Shown here: positions 50,118 through 61,614 of the stretch, piece after piece
Layout: every line of letters starts with the position of its first letter
Position numbering within the stretch: position 1 is the stretch's first letter
Source: Edolisoma coerulescens
Lineage: Eukaryota; Chordata; Aves; Passeriformes; Campephagidae
NCBI GenBank assembly: GCA_013397115.1
Contig: VWZW01002314.1
Coordinates: 1,244,090 to 1,308,089, forward strand
DNA length: 64,000 nucleotides
Direction of reading: 5' to 3'
The notes under the pieces: model-generated
Database searches by the model: none
Told to the model about the DNA's origin: nothing
What the model saw: only the letters and a program-made list of their open reading frames with translations
Translations under genes and position numbers: made by a program

Positions 50118-53100
50118 GTAAGGAGGGCTGGGGGTGAGCTTTTCCCCAGCCTTTGGTTTTTCTCGCAGCTGTCAACAAAAAACCACTGTCTTATTTTCTT
50201 GCTCTGAGGGTAGAGAAGGCAAGAGAGAACTATCCAGCAGGGACACTGCAGTCAGTGCTAACCACCTACAGCCAGTCGTGTTGATCCCTATTTCATTCTT
50301 CTTCGCCTCTGTAAGTTTCCTGTATTTCTGGGAGAGAATATGCACCCCTTCCCCTTCCTTGTTCTCAGGACTGCTGGCACAAATTGTCTCAGGATATTGG
50401 CTCCTGCTGTGAATGGGGAACTCCCTATTGCACACTTTGCAGTGTGGTTTTTCAAGGCACTCTGAAAGTAAATGACACCTCAGGTGCACCCACCTCTCCC
50501 TATACCCTCCAGTGAGCTTTTGCAGGTGGCCTGGGAATGGCCTACTGACAAATTTCTACTGGTCACTAGAATCATGCATGACCTGGAGACTCACACGGGT
50601 AGACACAGTCTTCCCCTCCCAATCAGTGACTTTGCTGTGATATGCTGCCCCCTCTTTCATAAGAATATGGCACTGCCCAGTCCAATAGTTCCTCCAAGGC
50701 AGTTCCTCCCAGCCTCCTCTTGGTTGCCAGACCCTGAGCTCTTTAGGCAGCCCCTGCTTCATCACCAGACATCAGGCCACCAGCCACCCAGTGAAATCAC
50801 GCATACCCAATACATCCTTTTGAACAGGTGAATTGCCTGAGAGATGCAGTGTAGGAGAAGCTTGTACCACTTTTGGAGGAGTTTCCTCCCTCCCTGGCTA
50901 AGGGGACTGGTGAATGGGGGCTGCTGAGTCCATTTCTGGCTCTGTAGACAAACAAGAGAAGGGCAAACTGAGTGCAGAGTGGCTAAGACGGTTGCTCCTC
51001 TGCAAGAGGGATGGATAAAGTCTTGGATAGACTTGGCACTGAATAAAACCTCAGCCTTTCCTTAAGGAAACCTTTGGCTTAAAGGTCTGACATGCTGCTG
51101 CAGTATGAACTCTTGACTTGAAGGACCAACTTATGTTTACCCAGTAACAGTCTGTTTGTGAATTTGAAATTACACAATCGTAGAGTGCCTCAGAATGAGG
51201 GCTGGTATCAGTGCAGATGGTGCAGTTTACCCCCCCCTCTCCTGTGAAGGACCACACTTCACCACTTTCAGAGCATCCCACAGCTCCTGAGAGAAGCAGA
51301 GAGGGCACAGGTTGTGGAGGAGCTTGGCTGGAAGCTGGGCAGTTGAACAGCTCATGACCAAAAGATAGTCCAGATGGCCCTGTAAAGAGTGGATATGGGC
51401 TGTCTCTCTGCTGTGGGACAGAGCCTAACCTGAGCAGGCCCCAGAGAACATGGTGGTTTCTATCAAAACACTTTTAAGCTGCAATTTCTGCATGCTGCAA
51501 ACCAGACTTGCAGGAAAAATGGGCAATAGGTGAATGTTTCCTTTTTAAGTCTCTCAGCAAGAATGGCTAACGGCCCTGCCCTGAGGAAACTGAGATCTTG
51601 GCTCAGACAGCCCAGTTATACAGTCTGAATTTTAAGCATAGGTGCACCAGTTCCAGTACAACCCTTAATGTGCTGAAACTAAGCCCAGACATAAATGCTT
51701 GCTGCATAGGATAAACGAAGCAGGGCTCTCTCTTAGTGCCCAGAGAAATGTTGCATAAAACTTAGGTGGGATTCAGATTGCTCTAGTTTACTCTGGTTTA
51801 AAGTGATTTGTAAAGGCCTGTACACAAAATTGTTGGAATACACTGAAAAGTTCAGACAGTTGTCTGGGCACAAAATGAATAGGAACAAGCTTGAGCTGTC
51901 AGGAGTAACTGAAGAAACATACCAAGCATTACTTAGTCGGTGGATTTTCAGTGGTCCCCAATAGCATTAAAACATCCAGGTATTTGAATCCCCAGGGATT
52001 TAGAACAAACAGTTAAAATCAACTAAGATTTAATTATCAGACAAATCATTAATGACCTGGTAAATGGCAAACTGGCTACACTGATGAGGAAAATTGGCAT
52101 AATGAATAATTATGTACTAATTAGATTTGCACTCAAACACAGAAGCCTCATTTTCCAAAGTCCATCATACTATTTAGAGACTGGCACTGATCCCAAGATT
52201 GCCTAGCTTTGGGATCCAAGGGCTAGTGACATCTAGAACAAGATAGCCATACCCACACTATATAGCAGATTGTCCAGAGTGGTCCTCAGTACCACATGAG
52301 TCCTTGAGATGTTCTTATTACTCATTTCATGTTCTGTTCCAGTTAAAAGTGCCTAAAATAGCAAAGGGAGTGTGTCACAGATGCCAGGGAAGACTGAAGT
52401 TGTTTATTGCCTTCCTTAGTGAATGTCATGAAGGCCTATATGAGTGTTTGAAGCTTGGGATGCTGTCAGAGGATTGTTTAGGATAGACTGAGGTCAGATT
52501 GATACAGTCATATTCTCTGAAATGAACCCTATTTAGCCACTCCTGAGCTTCGTCACAGTGGCAGCTAACTGGGGCAGTCCAAAAGGGAGGCAGGGAATGA
52601 AATAGTAGTTAAGCAATTCGAAAAATCAGGGATCCAGGGCTTGAGGAGAGGATCATAGCCTCTCTTTTGTTTATTGTGGTAGTCATACAGTCAGAGAATC
52701 CCTGGAAAATAAGGGGAGACATTCAGTTACCAAAATATTGAGAAGATGGTGTTTCAGCTTCTGCAAATATGCCTGTCTGGGGTCCAGGTGACCACAAAAG
52801 TCAAACAGATTTAGTCAATACATTTGTACAAGCTGTCAGATAGGAGACAATGTTAAGATTTTTAAAGAAAGCCAAGGTTCCTCCTTAATCCTCTTACTCT
52901 GACAATTAAAACTTTTGATAAAAAGCAAAAATATGTGTATCATGAGACTTAGAAACATTAATATTGTAAGGCACCTTATATGAAAATTGTATCTGGCAGA
53001 CATTAGTATAGGCGCTTCTGGGAAAAGGAGTGGTGTTTATGTGTCTTGTGTAGCTCTATTTTCTTTTTTTTAATACACATGAATATAAATGTATATATAT

Positions 53101-54190
53101 ATATAGTCCTGCTAGATTCAGGTTAAATTGCATATTTACTTATCCTAATCCATTTATTCTTGATCTATTTCATAGATGCTCTGAAGAACATTAGAACATT
53201 TTCCAACAATAATAGATTTTAATCGATTTCCATAGTGTTTAAAAATATTATTTATAATTAATATTTCATATGATTGAAACAACAACAGTAAAAAAATCAG
53301 GCAAGACCACAAAGTTATAGACATTTCAAAAAACTTTTTTTGTATGTGAGCTCTTTCACAGAAAAATATTTCTGTAGCAAAATCTTATTTTTCATTTTAT
53401 AAAGGATTTACAATCTGATTATAAAATGGGATTAAATACAGAAAGCTGTGATTTATAAATCATTAAATTATTTATAAATTCTTTGAAATATATCTAATTG
53501 ACCCTGAATATTCAACTTCTTTTATGTTCATATATCCTTGCATTCCAGCATCTTTAAAAGTTGGGTTAATGCAACAGCAGACCAAGGAGGAAAACTACTC
53601 ATGGAATCATTCATCAGAATCTAAAGTAGATTGGATGCAGTAGTTACCAGTAATTAATTGGACAAATGTCATTTTCAAGACTAGAGATAATCATAGCTCA
53701 CATGCTGCAAATTCCACATGGAAGATCTTTTTGTCTTAGAGAGGAAAAGCAAGGTAAAGCATCAAGGTACTCTTGAACACCAAGGAAGATGGCATTACTT
53801 GCCTTTCTGTGCAGAGGTAATGCTGAAATCACTGCAGAGGACAGTGGTGAAGTGTGTGCTCTGCTCCCACCTCACTCAAGGCCTCATGTGGTTCATTACC
53901 TTGACTGGACCCCAATAGCAGCACACAATTCAGTTTGAGTGTGCTTCTCTGGTTTTGCCGCAGCTACAGCCCTGAATCTTGCCCAAATTCTGACGTTAAA
54001 AGCTAACTTGCACATATGCCTACCCAAATTGCAGACCCCATTCTAATCACAGCATAAACCTACCCTGGAACTGACCTGGAAGACCAGACATTGACTCGAC
54101 ATCTAAGGAGACCTGGTTTTCATCACTAAGGAAAATGCACCTTTGAATGATGGGAAGATTTTACTAATCAGCTATTAGCTCTCAACTAAT
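50118..54190. other. Non-coding DNA, GC-richer at first
   Basis: The part to about 51450 is GC-richer and then falls back to AT-rich. A (TA)7 run lies at 53091-53105. No exon or repeat element was recognised. Confidence 0.6.
53091..53105. repeat. (TA)7 microsatellite
   Basis: Seven TA units in AT-rich DNA. Confidence 0.75.
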
Positions 54191-54650
54191 GTGTTTTTTG
54201 GAGGGCTGTCTGACTGTACCATTGTCTCTTCCCTTTTCGTTGTTAATCTGCCAGACCAAGCTGAAGGGAGACGTCTCCAAAGCAGGTTGATTTATGCCAG
54301 GGAGACTTTCTGGGCTGATGAAACCAGGGAAGCAATTTGGCACTCAGTTTATACTATTTACAAAGAAAAATGTAATGCAGTGGGGAGGGAGTGGAGTAGA
54401 ATGTGTCTTAAGAAAGCTAAAAATTGCTAATAATGGCATGGCAGGACCGTTAACAGCTTTTCTTCTTATTCCAATATTCCATGTTGATAGCCCAGTGGCT
54501 TGTTAATTGATTATTTTTGAAAGAAGTTTGCACAGGATTTTTTTGCCATGATTTTCTATGATTTCGGCTATTTTCATTACGCGATCACCATTAGGTTCTA
54601 AGTACTTACTGTCAGTGACACACGTGGTTAACACATGAGTATCTATGAAT
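54191..54650. promoter_or_regulatory. Possible conserved enhancer with homeodomain dimer site
   Basis: TAATTGATTA (54504-54513) fits the paired-class homeodomain dimer site TAAT-N2-ATTA. CACGTG (54621-54626) is a bHLH E-box and is followed by GTTAAC (54627-54632). The stretch is free of simple repeats and has overlapping short open frames on one strand, a texture often seen in conserved non-coding elements. Conservation is a guess made without an alignment. Confidence 0.22.
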
Positions 54651-57600
54651 TGGTCTCTTTAACAGTACCCACGGGATAATTCTTAAAACCATCTGTCTAA
54701 AGCTGTCACATTTTTACTAGGAAAGGAGGGGTAGTTTGAAGAAGGACACTTGTAAATTGAATATACTGAAGTACGTGATCCAGATTGATTGTAGTCAAGC
54801 ATGTTTCCTTCAGACCAGAGTTTAGGGTGACCCTGTGGTGGGAAGCTATAGTGTACACTAAACAATGTTCCTATGATTGTGAAAAGAGAGGGATTCTCCA
54901 ACTGTCTGCCTCAAAACCAAACCTTTCAAAATTGTATTTTTAATAGCCCTTTCCTGTGTCTTCTGCATCACAAGGGATGTGTTTAAACTGAAGGCAGATG
55001 CAGGCCTACATCCTGGTTTCCCTGAACTCTAGTTTGATGGAAGTACTGGAAGATGTAAAGGCTCATTCCTCACCTCTGCAAACGTTTTTCCCCCAAAGTG
55101 TGAGGGTAGAGCACGGCCACTTCTGACCCTAATGTGCATCCCAGAGGTACTGGGGTACATGAATACGGGGCAAACTGCCCACCTTTCTTAGTCTTCAGCA
55201 GGGGCATCACCCAGGTGACCCAGAGAGACAGGACACCACTCTAAAGGACTGACTCAGCCACAGAGAGGCCCTGAAATTGGGAAACAGCAACAGGGGCTGT
55301 GCCACATTCTACTACTGCCAATTTCAGACAACTGCCATCATTGGAAACAGCAGTCCGAAGGGCTCACTGCCCACAGCCACCTTTTGTTACTATTTTCCAG
55401 ACCCCTGCAAGCCAGGACAAGGGCATTTTGGGCCCATGCAACTGCTCATTTAGGCATTATGGGAAAGGAAGACCAAGAGTCAAAGCCGATCAGTTTCAAA
55501 GTGTAGGAGTAGACTGGAAGGAATTATGGCATCTTTAATTGAGGTAAGACTCACTGTAAACCAACAAGTTTTCAGAGGAGACTTCCCTCAGTAATCTCTT
55601 GATTTCTTCTCTGTTCTGATTGTTATAATCCATCTACCTCTTAATACTAACACCTAAATATAGTGTATCTTGAAGAGTGGCATGGGGCAAACATAGAGAA
55701 ACAAGTATCTATATCAGAATTTCTGATTCAATTCAAACAATATTGAATTTCTGGAAAGGTCAGGTCTTGACCTACAGGTCATGTATTATTACAGTTAATG
55801 GTTTGGACTTTTTACTGTTTATTTTAACAACGTCTTCACAATCCCACTAATTTGAAGTAAAGGTATTATTTAGACCTGCACTCTCACTTTCTTTCTCTTT
55901 GTGATTGAGCTTTTACATTGAGCAACTCCCAGACACCCTTTAGTTGTGGACATAGCCCTTGTTATTGTACCAGCTAAACAAAACTAGTTCAAAACTCTCC
56001 CTAAGGGAAAGCCAGAAAGCAGGTAATTATTGAAATCTCCCTGCACAGTTTTCCAGTACCCGCAGCAAATAGATAAGCCCTTCAAAAGGTTGGGCAGCAT
56101 TTCCCAGGCAATTCAATTGCACAGATAATAAATTGTCAGTACCCAGCCAACAGATCTCTCAACATCCCTAATTTGCTGAGGATAGAAATGAGACTCCATT
56201 TGCCTAATGCATTCTGGAGTTTGATGGAGATAATTCTGCATCCAAACTGTCAGAGAAAAGTTGGAGCAACAGACCATCTTCTTCCCATGCAGACAGCTGT
56301 AATGAAGACATGTCCTTGTCCACTATTTTTTGAATGAGACCTAAGCAATAGTAATCCTGTTGTAACAACACAAAACCAAAACTAAATTCATCTATTTTAT
56401 TGAGCACTGTAGATTGACTACAACAGTAAAGTGGTAATACCTGTCCTCCAATGATTTTATCTTTATTGTTCACAGCTTAATTGTCCCTCTGGAACTCGGA
56501 TATACAAATTTATTATTAAAATGAGACATCTGGCAGTGGCCCTAAATGCCTCTATGTCAGGAATTTACTATCTATTACTTGTAACAGTAAATCTGTTGTG
56601 CACATCTGCAGCAGCAGAGAAAATCACATCTGACAGCAATGATACAAACATTCACAGGAGCTTTGGAAAGGCACAAGACTGAATGAATCCAGGCTTTTAC
56701 AGTCCTTTACAATCTTCACTGAACCTGATCAAGCTGAAGAAACCCATTTTATGTCACTTTCCTCAATTTCAAATCAGCCATCATTTCTTGAAGCAGAACA
56801 CCAAGAAGTCTTTCAAATAAATATGCCTATAATGAGCTCTTTCTCACGGCACATTTTATGAACTGGAAAATGTGTAAATGTTTGTGGGCTTTGTGGATTG
56901 GAGCTTAGCTGCTTTGTCTACCAGAAATAACCTGAGATGCTCACGTGAAAAAAAAAACCCAAAAAGCTCCTAAACAATCTATATGGCCAAGTTACTACCT
57001 CAAAACTCACTTCCTTTAAAAGACATTTTTGTGATGATGGTTTCCTTAAAAAATGTCCAATATAATTCTTGGAATCAAGGAAATGTTAACATTTTGTTAT
57101 ATGTATTGTTTATCTTACCTTAGGTTTAAGAAAGAGGAAAAGAAATTGCCTTGGAGCAAAACTTCACATTTAAAATCTCATTTCAGTAATAAATTAATAT
57201 AAGGTTTTTTTGATGGGTACACAATTTTGTTTTGTATAGTCCATGTTCCCGAAAGTCTGGTAAAATTGAAGAGATAGAATTTAAAATTAGAAATTCTAAT
57301 CCTCTCCTAGCCTCCCCATATATAAAAATAATTCTGTATGAGGATCAAAACTGTAACATGGAAAAACTAATTTACATTTTTCATTTTAAACATGCAAGGT
57401 CAGATGAACTTTTTTTCAGATTCAGTGAGGGGTAGAAGATATACACTAGTATGAATACTTGCAGGATATCACAATTAACTGATTTAGTCTTAACAGCATA
57501 CATAATGTTTCATGTTTTCCGAGGTATGTAAGATTGCATAGAAGAAGGGACTTTTAATTTACAAAGTTAAAGAAAAAAATTGACTTCTAAACAAGAGCAT

Positions 57601-58493
57601 AGACTTGCTCTGTATTTTGCAGTGCTTTCTTTTTTTTTCCAAACATAGCCATAGTTATACAATAAAGTATCTATTTAGTGATCTTCTCATCTGGTAATTG
57701 CTTCTCATATGTCTGTCTTCATGTGTCTTAATATATTTAAAATGGTTCTGTCTCATGAGCAAGCCAGAACACTGGTTTTGTCTGCCAGGACTGACACACA
57801 GGTTTTTTCTACACTTCTAGAGCAAGGATATATTCTGTCATATATTCTGATGCTCCCCAAAATCAGCAATAAGTACTTCTTAATATAGACTCAGAAAATA
57901 CATTTTTATTTCTATAAGCCTGCTTTGGCTGGAAGTTGTTTTGATTCTTCATGACATTGAAGAACCAACTCCAATATCAATAAATGTTTTATTGTCTTAA
58001 TGTAGCACCCAGGGGAAATAACACTGTATCTCCAAATTCTCTATTTGTTCTTGCAGCAGACCCGTAATTCCCTATTTGGGTGACACATATGACAAGTAAA
58101 TCATTAAACACCCCTATATATTCTAGATATGGTTTTGCAAGTCACAGGGGGAACACTGCAATTCTTTCTCAAGAAGAGAGCAGAGGCTGTATCTGGGCAA
58201 CAACAGATAATTCATACCAAAACATGAAAATATCTGATCAGGAGTGGGGAAGAAAAACCCTGTGAAGCTGTGCAAATGAGCAAAAGAGAGAGAGTTACAC
58301 ACTGAGGCAGGCACATGCACGTCCTCCTGGCATGAAAGTGTGCTAGCTGACTGCTCTGTTCCAGCGATGTGCCAGCCACAGAACAAGCATTGCTCATTTC
58401 AATTGCCAGGAGCCACTTCTCAACTGAAACATCTGAAGTATGGAAGGTTTTTAGGAATACCAGTTTCAACACATAATATTTTACCAGAAATGT

Positions 58494-58508
58494 AAAAAAA
58501 AAAAAAAA
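58494..58508. repeat. Poly-A run (15)
   Basis: Mononucleotide run with no retrocopy upstream. Confidence 0.75.
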
Positions 58509-59700
58509 GTTAATAACAGAGTTTAGTTAGATGAAATGGAAACAGTATGAACTGATGTACTTCTTGCAGCACACAACTCTTGTTAGCAAAGTGCCTTTCT
58601 CAGAATTAAGTGCTGTTTCCCAGTGGCCTGTACAGTGGTAATAAGCAGCGTGGTAAGCTGGCATTTGCACTTACCCTCTCATGTGCATGTTTTTACTAAT
58701 AGATATCATGTGAAAATCCAGGATTAATCTCAAATATCTCTACATTGTTGTACTTTTGAACAAAGGATGTGTGAACTCTTTTAATAATGAGGATTAACAT
58801 TATTCCTGCTATGATTTATTTCTGATTTACTCGGGACACCAGCACCATCCCCTGTCCCTTGGATCCGGAAAAATCATCTCCCATACTAAAGCATGCAGCC
58901 TTCTGTCATGTGGAAAGAAGCCATCAGGAAGAGCAAGATTACAAACCAGCATAAGGATAGGAAAGGAAAATTTAAGCAGAAAGTATTCCATCAAACTGAA
59001 AGCTGGCATGTGCCCAAGAGTTAATATTTCCACTTGTGCCGTGGGATCTTGAACAACAGTCATCGGTCTCTGCGTGTCTCTTGTATCCCAGCAGAAGGTT
59101 AGTCCTTTAAACAGTACTGTGTACCTGGATAGTGGGACATGAGTTCAATATTGACAGAGGGAAGCTTGCCACCTACTGAATCACTACCTGAGTCACCCTG
59201 CAGCTAAACCACAGATTACAGAACTGGAAGTGTGTGCTGCTGTGCTGGAAACCATTGGTGACGATGCTACACCAAGGTCTAAGGCAGGGGAACTTCACAG
59301 GTTTCAGGTTTTCTGTCTTGTGGTTCCTTGGCACAGGAAACACAAAGTGTACACAACAGGCTATAAAATCCACTTTTAGTATAAACCACAGAGCCTGACG
59401 TGCATGAGGCTTGAGAAAATAGTTTCCATTTTCTGTAATAGTGATAGTGTATACAACTTCTACCTGTAAATGTAAAATACAAGCTTGAATTATCTAAACA
59501 TCCGCCCTTAAGCCTCTCACAGCTGCAAAACCCCTGAAGCAGCCGAAGGAAGAAACATGGCAATGGTTAGCTCTACATTTGAACCACTGGAAAAATAAAG
59601 ACTGATCCTTATTAAAAACTTTAAACTATTTGAGAGGTTTTTTTCCAGACCACTGAAAATGCTAAGGTGGTGGTGAGTCTTGAGCTCATGTCAGTTTGCT

Positions 59701-59719
59701 TGCTGCTGCTGCTGCTGCT
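59701..59719. repeat. (TGC)6 trinucleotide run
   Basis: Six TGC units; not within a supported coding frame. Confidence 0.8.
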
Positions 59720-59799
59720 TTCAATGCTGTTGTATGAATTTGACCATTGTTACTTAAAGATTTGCTGCAAATGTTTGCAGAATGAGCTGTAGTTAAGCT

Positions 59800-59817
59800 G
59801 GTACACCAGGTACACCA
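59800..59817. repeat. 9-bp tandem duplication
   Basis: GGTACACCA occurs twice head to tail without mismatch. Confidence 0.85.
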
Positions 59818-60421
59818 GTGGAAGCACAGAGTAAGAGGGAGGATAAACTGCATCCAGGGTTTACTTTTCCTTTACATATGTAAAATAGAAGCACGATATG
59901 GTTAAGTAAGGATCCTAATTTAAATGCTCCATATTTCACTGTTCCTTTACTTACTCATCCCTTCGTCATCAGTTGACACCAAGGTTCCTCCATCCCAATG
60001 TACAGTGATAAAGGCACTCACCATGCTGCCTCCTATAGGATCCCCCCCACGCCTCCCCTCTGAGCTCTGTAGCTCTCGGTGTGACACAAAGCTGGTGAAA
60101 CGCACACTGCCCAGCACAGAGCAGCAGAGCGGGTGCCCCATTTTGGCTGGCAGGCTTGGTCCTCATCACTCCAGTGGCACTTGGGAAACAGAGCTTGTTT
60201 GGCCTGAAGGCTGCAGCCACAGTTGTTCAGGGTATAATGATACCAAGTGGTGGGAGTTAAGTGTCCAGCATGTCTGCAGAGGGAACATGTTACAAGCAAG
60301 GAGACAAGGACAGCATGTCCCTTAGGAAAGGGTGGCAGGTTCCAGCCACCCCAGACCAGAGATGGTTCAGGGAACCAGCCCTAGGCCTGGCTTTGATGAA
60401 CTTGTTAGACAGGCAGGCTTT

Positions 60422-60429
60422 ATTTGCAT
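60422..60429 (+). promoter_or_regulatory. POU octamer motif
   Basis: ATTTGCAT, the exact octamer bound by POU/Oct factors, about 390 bases upstream of the candidate TATA box. A single 8-mer is weak evidence; its position is what makes it notable. Confidence 0.25.
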
Positions 60430-60660
60430 GAAAATAGACTTTAGGAAGCCATTAAAATGTAACAAAAAAGTATTTAATGCCCCAGTGCCTACCGAGCTTA
60501 TATCAACCTCCTTATTCGACCCTTCTTTTCTTTTTCTTCTCCTCCCCTCCCTTGGCATTGCTCTGCTGCACAAACAGCCCATATGGAAAACAACACAGCC
60601 TGGAAACACCTAGCTCTCCCTGTCCTCTTTTGCTTTTGGCTTTTGCAGCTGCTGTTTTCT

Positions 60661-60845
60661 CAGTGTTGTCTTGGGGCAGTTTCCTGTTGCCATAGCTGAT
60701 AGCCTGCCAGCGCCTGCCTGGGCCTTTCAAGTGTCAACACTGCGAAGTTCACTACGATAGCCAAACGCTTGTTAATGAGATATAGCAGCTGGGTAGGGGT
60801 GAACCACTGAGATGTATAAAGGCACGCCGCTGGTGCAGGAAGCGA
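60661..60845 (+). promoter_or_regulatory. Candidate TATA-type promoter
   Basis: A strong TATA box, TATAAAGG, lies at 60815-60822, which predicts initiation near 60845-60850. Upstream, within 160 bases, are TTCCTG (ETS-type) running into GTTGCCATAG, an RFX-like half site (60681-60695). Then come TCAAGTG, the NKX2 core (60727-60733), an AGTGT/ACACT dyad (60730-60741), GTTAATGA (60771-60778) and CAGCTG, an E-box (60786-60791). The segment is GC-richer than the surrounding kilobases. NKX plus E-box plus TATA resembles tissue-restricted promoters, for example in muscle, but that is inference. No downstream coding exon was identified in the remaining 3 kb. Confidence 0.38.
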
Positions 60846-60893
60846 TGCCTTTTGAATCTTTTCAGCGCTCTGAAAGCATTCAAATCAAAGAGG
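60846..60893 (+). other. Candidate short non-coding first exon
   Basis: From the start site predicted by the TATA box, about 48 bases run to a donor-like AGG|GTATGT (60891-60899). A 5' untranslated first exon followed by a long intron would fit, and the next exon would lie beyond this window or is unrecognised within it. It contains one ATG (60845-60847 boundary, depending on the exact start) with no long frame. It could belong to a protein-coding gene or a long non-coding RNA. Confidence 0.25.
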
Positions 60894-61509
60894 GTATGTT
60901 GTATTCATTAATAAACCGAAGTTCCCATGCAACTGTGTTAAAGCCAGGAGTTTAACTTTGCTATGGACAGGTGATTTTTTCAACAGTGTTTTACCCCGGA
61001 AGACAAAGGGCAAGAAAACAAGAGTTTATGTACTGCCAAAGGCATTACCTCCCTATCTTACAGCCAGACAGAATTGTTAAACTGAGCTAGGTATTTGCCA
61101 TTTCCTGACAATAAAAGCTTCTTTTTTCCTTTATTTTTTATGCTTCAAAGCTTGCAGCAGCCTGCTTGATCTCCATCTCTTACACTTTTTTAGACCCGTT
61201 TCTTAATTTTTTGAAAACCATGATTAAAAGCTAGAATTAAAAAAAAAGACAACTTGTTAAAAAAAAGCCAAAGAGCCTATAGACAGGATTAATGACCAAA
61301 GCTGCTTTCATTCAACTGCAGCAGTCCATGTGATCTGTAGTCTGCATCTCTTTTGGTATAGCAGAACATAGGAGTGCCCAACAGCTGGGCAAAACAGGCA
61401 GAAAGCAAAAAACAAAAGAAACTAGCATACAGTGAAAAGTTTTAAAGGCAACATGAGCCAAAATGCACCTTAAAGATTTTTCTAGCATTTATTTTTAATT
61501 GGGTTGAGA
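60894..61509. other. Non-coding DNA downstream of the candidate first exon
   Basis: AT-rich, consistent with intron if the exon is real. No exon recognised. Confidence 0.5.
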
Positions 61510-61614
61510 CTTTTTTCATTCCCTTTTCTTCCTTTCCCTTTTTTCTTTTTTCTTTTTTTTTTCCCCAGTTTTTTTTTTTTTTTTTTGTTGTTGTTTTTCG
61601 GTTGGTTTTTTTTA
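61510..61614. repeat. Long T-rich / CT-rich tract
   Basis: T runs interrupted by CCC and CCTTCC blocks, then T18 (61569-61586), GTTGTTG and GGTTGG with another T8. It resembles the poly-T plus GGTT tract at 22.9 kb. No retrocopy was found on the minus strand next to it. Confidence 0.85.

Larger units (their letters stand above)
54651..60421. other. Unique non-coding DNA
   Basis: No gene was recognised. Contents include A15 (58494-58508), a TGC run (59701-59719) and a 9-bp tandem (59800-59817). The GC-richer part from 60000 contains several overlapping open frames on both strands, typical of GC-rich chance frames. It also holds small stems GGGTGGC/GCCACCC (60330-60351) and TGGTTC/GAACCA (60363-60377). 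Confidence 0.6.

Noticed and set aside
49707..50207. Longest open frame (166 codons)
   Set aside because: The translation is Phe- and Pro/Ser-rich because of T-rich and C-rich runs; no domain and no plausible promoter.
59947..60299. Several overlapping open frames on both strands
   Set aside because: They occur together in GC-richer DNA on both strands, which is the expected shadow effect; none has a family signature.
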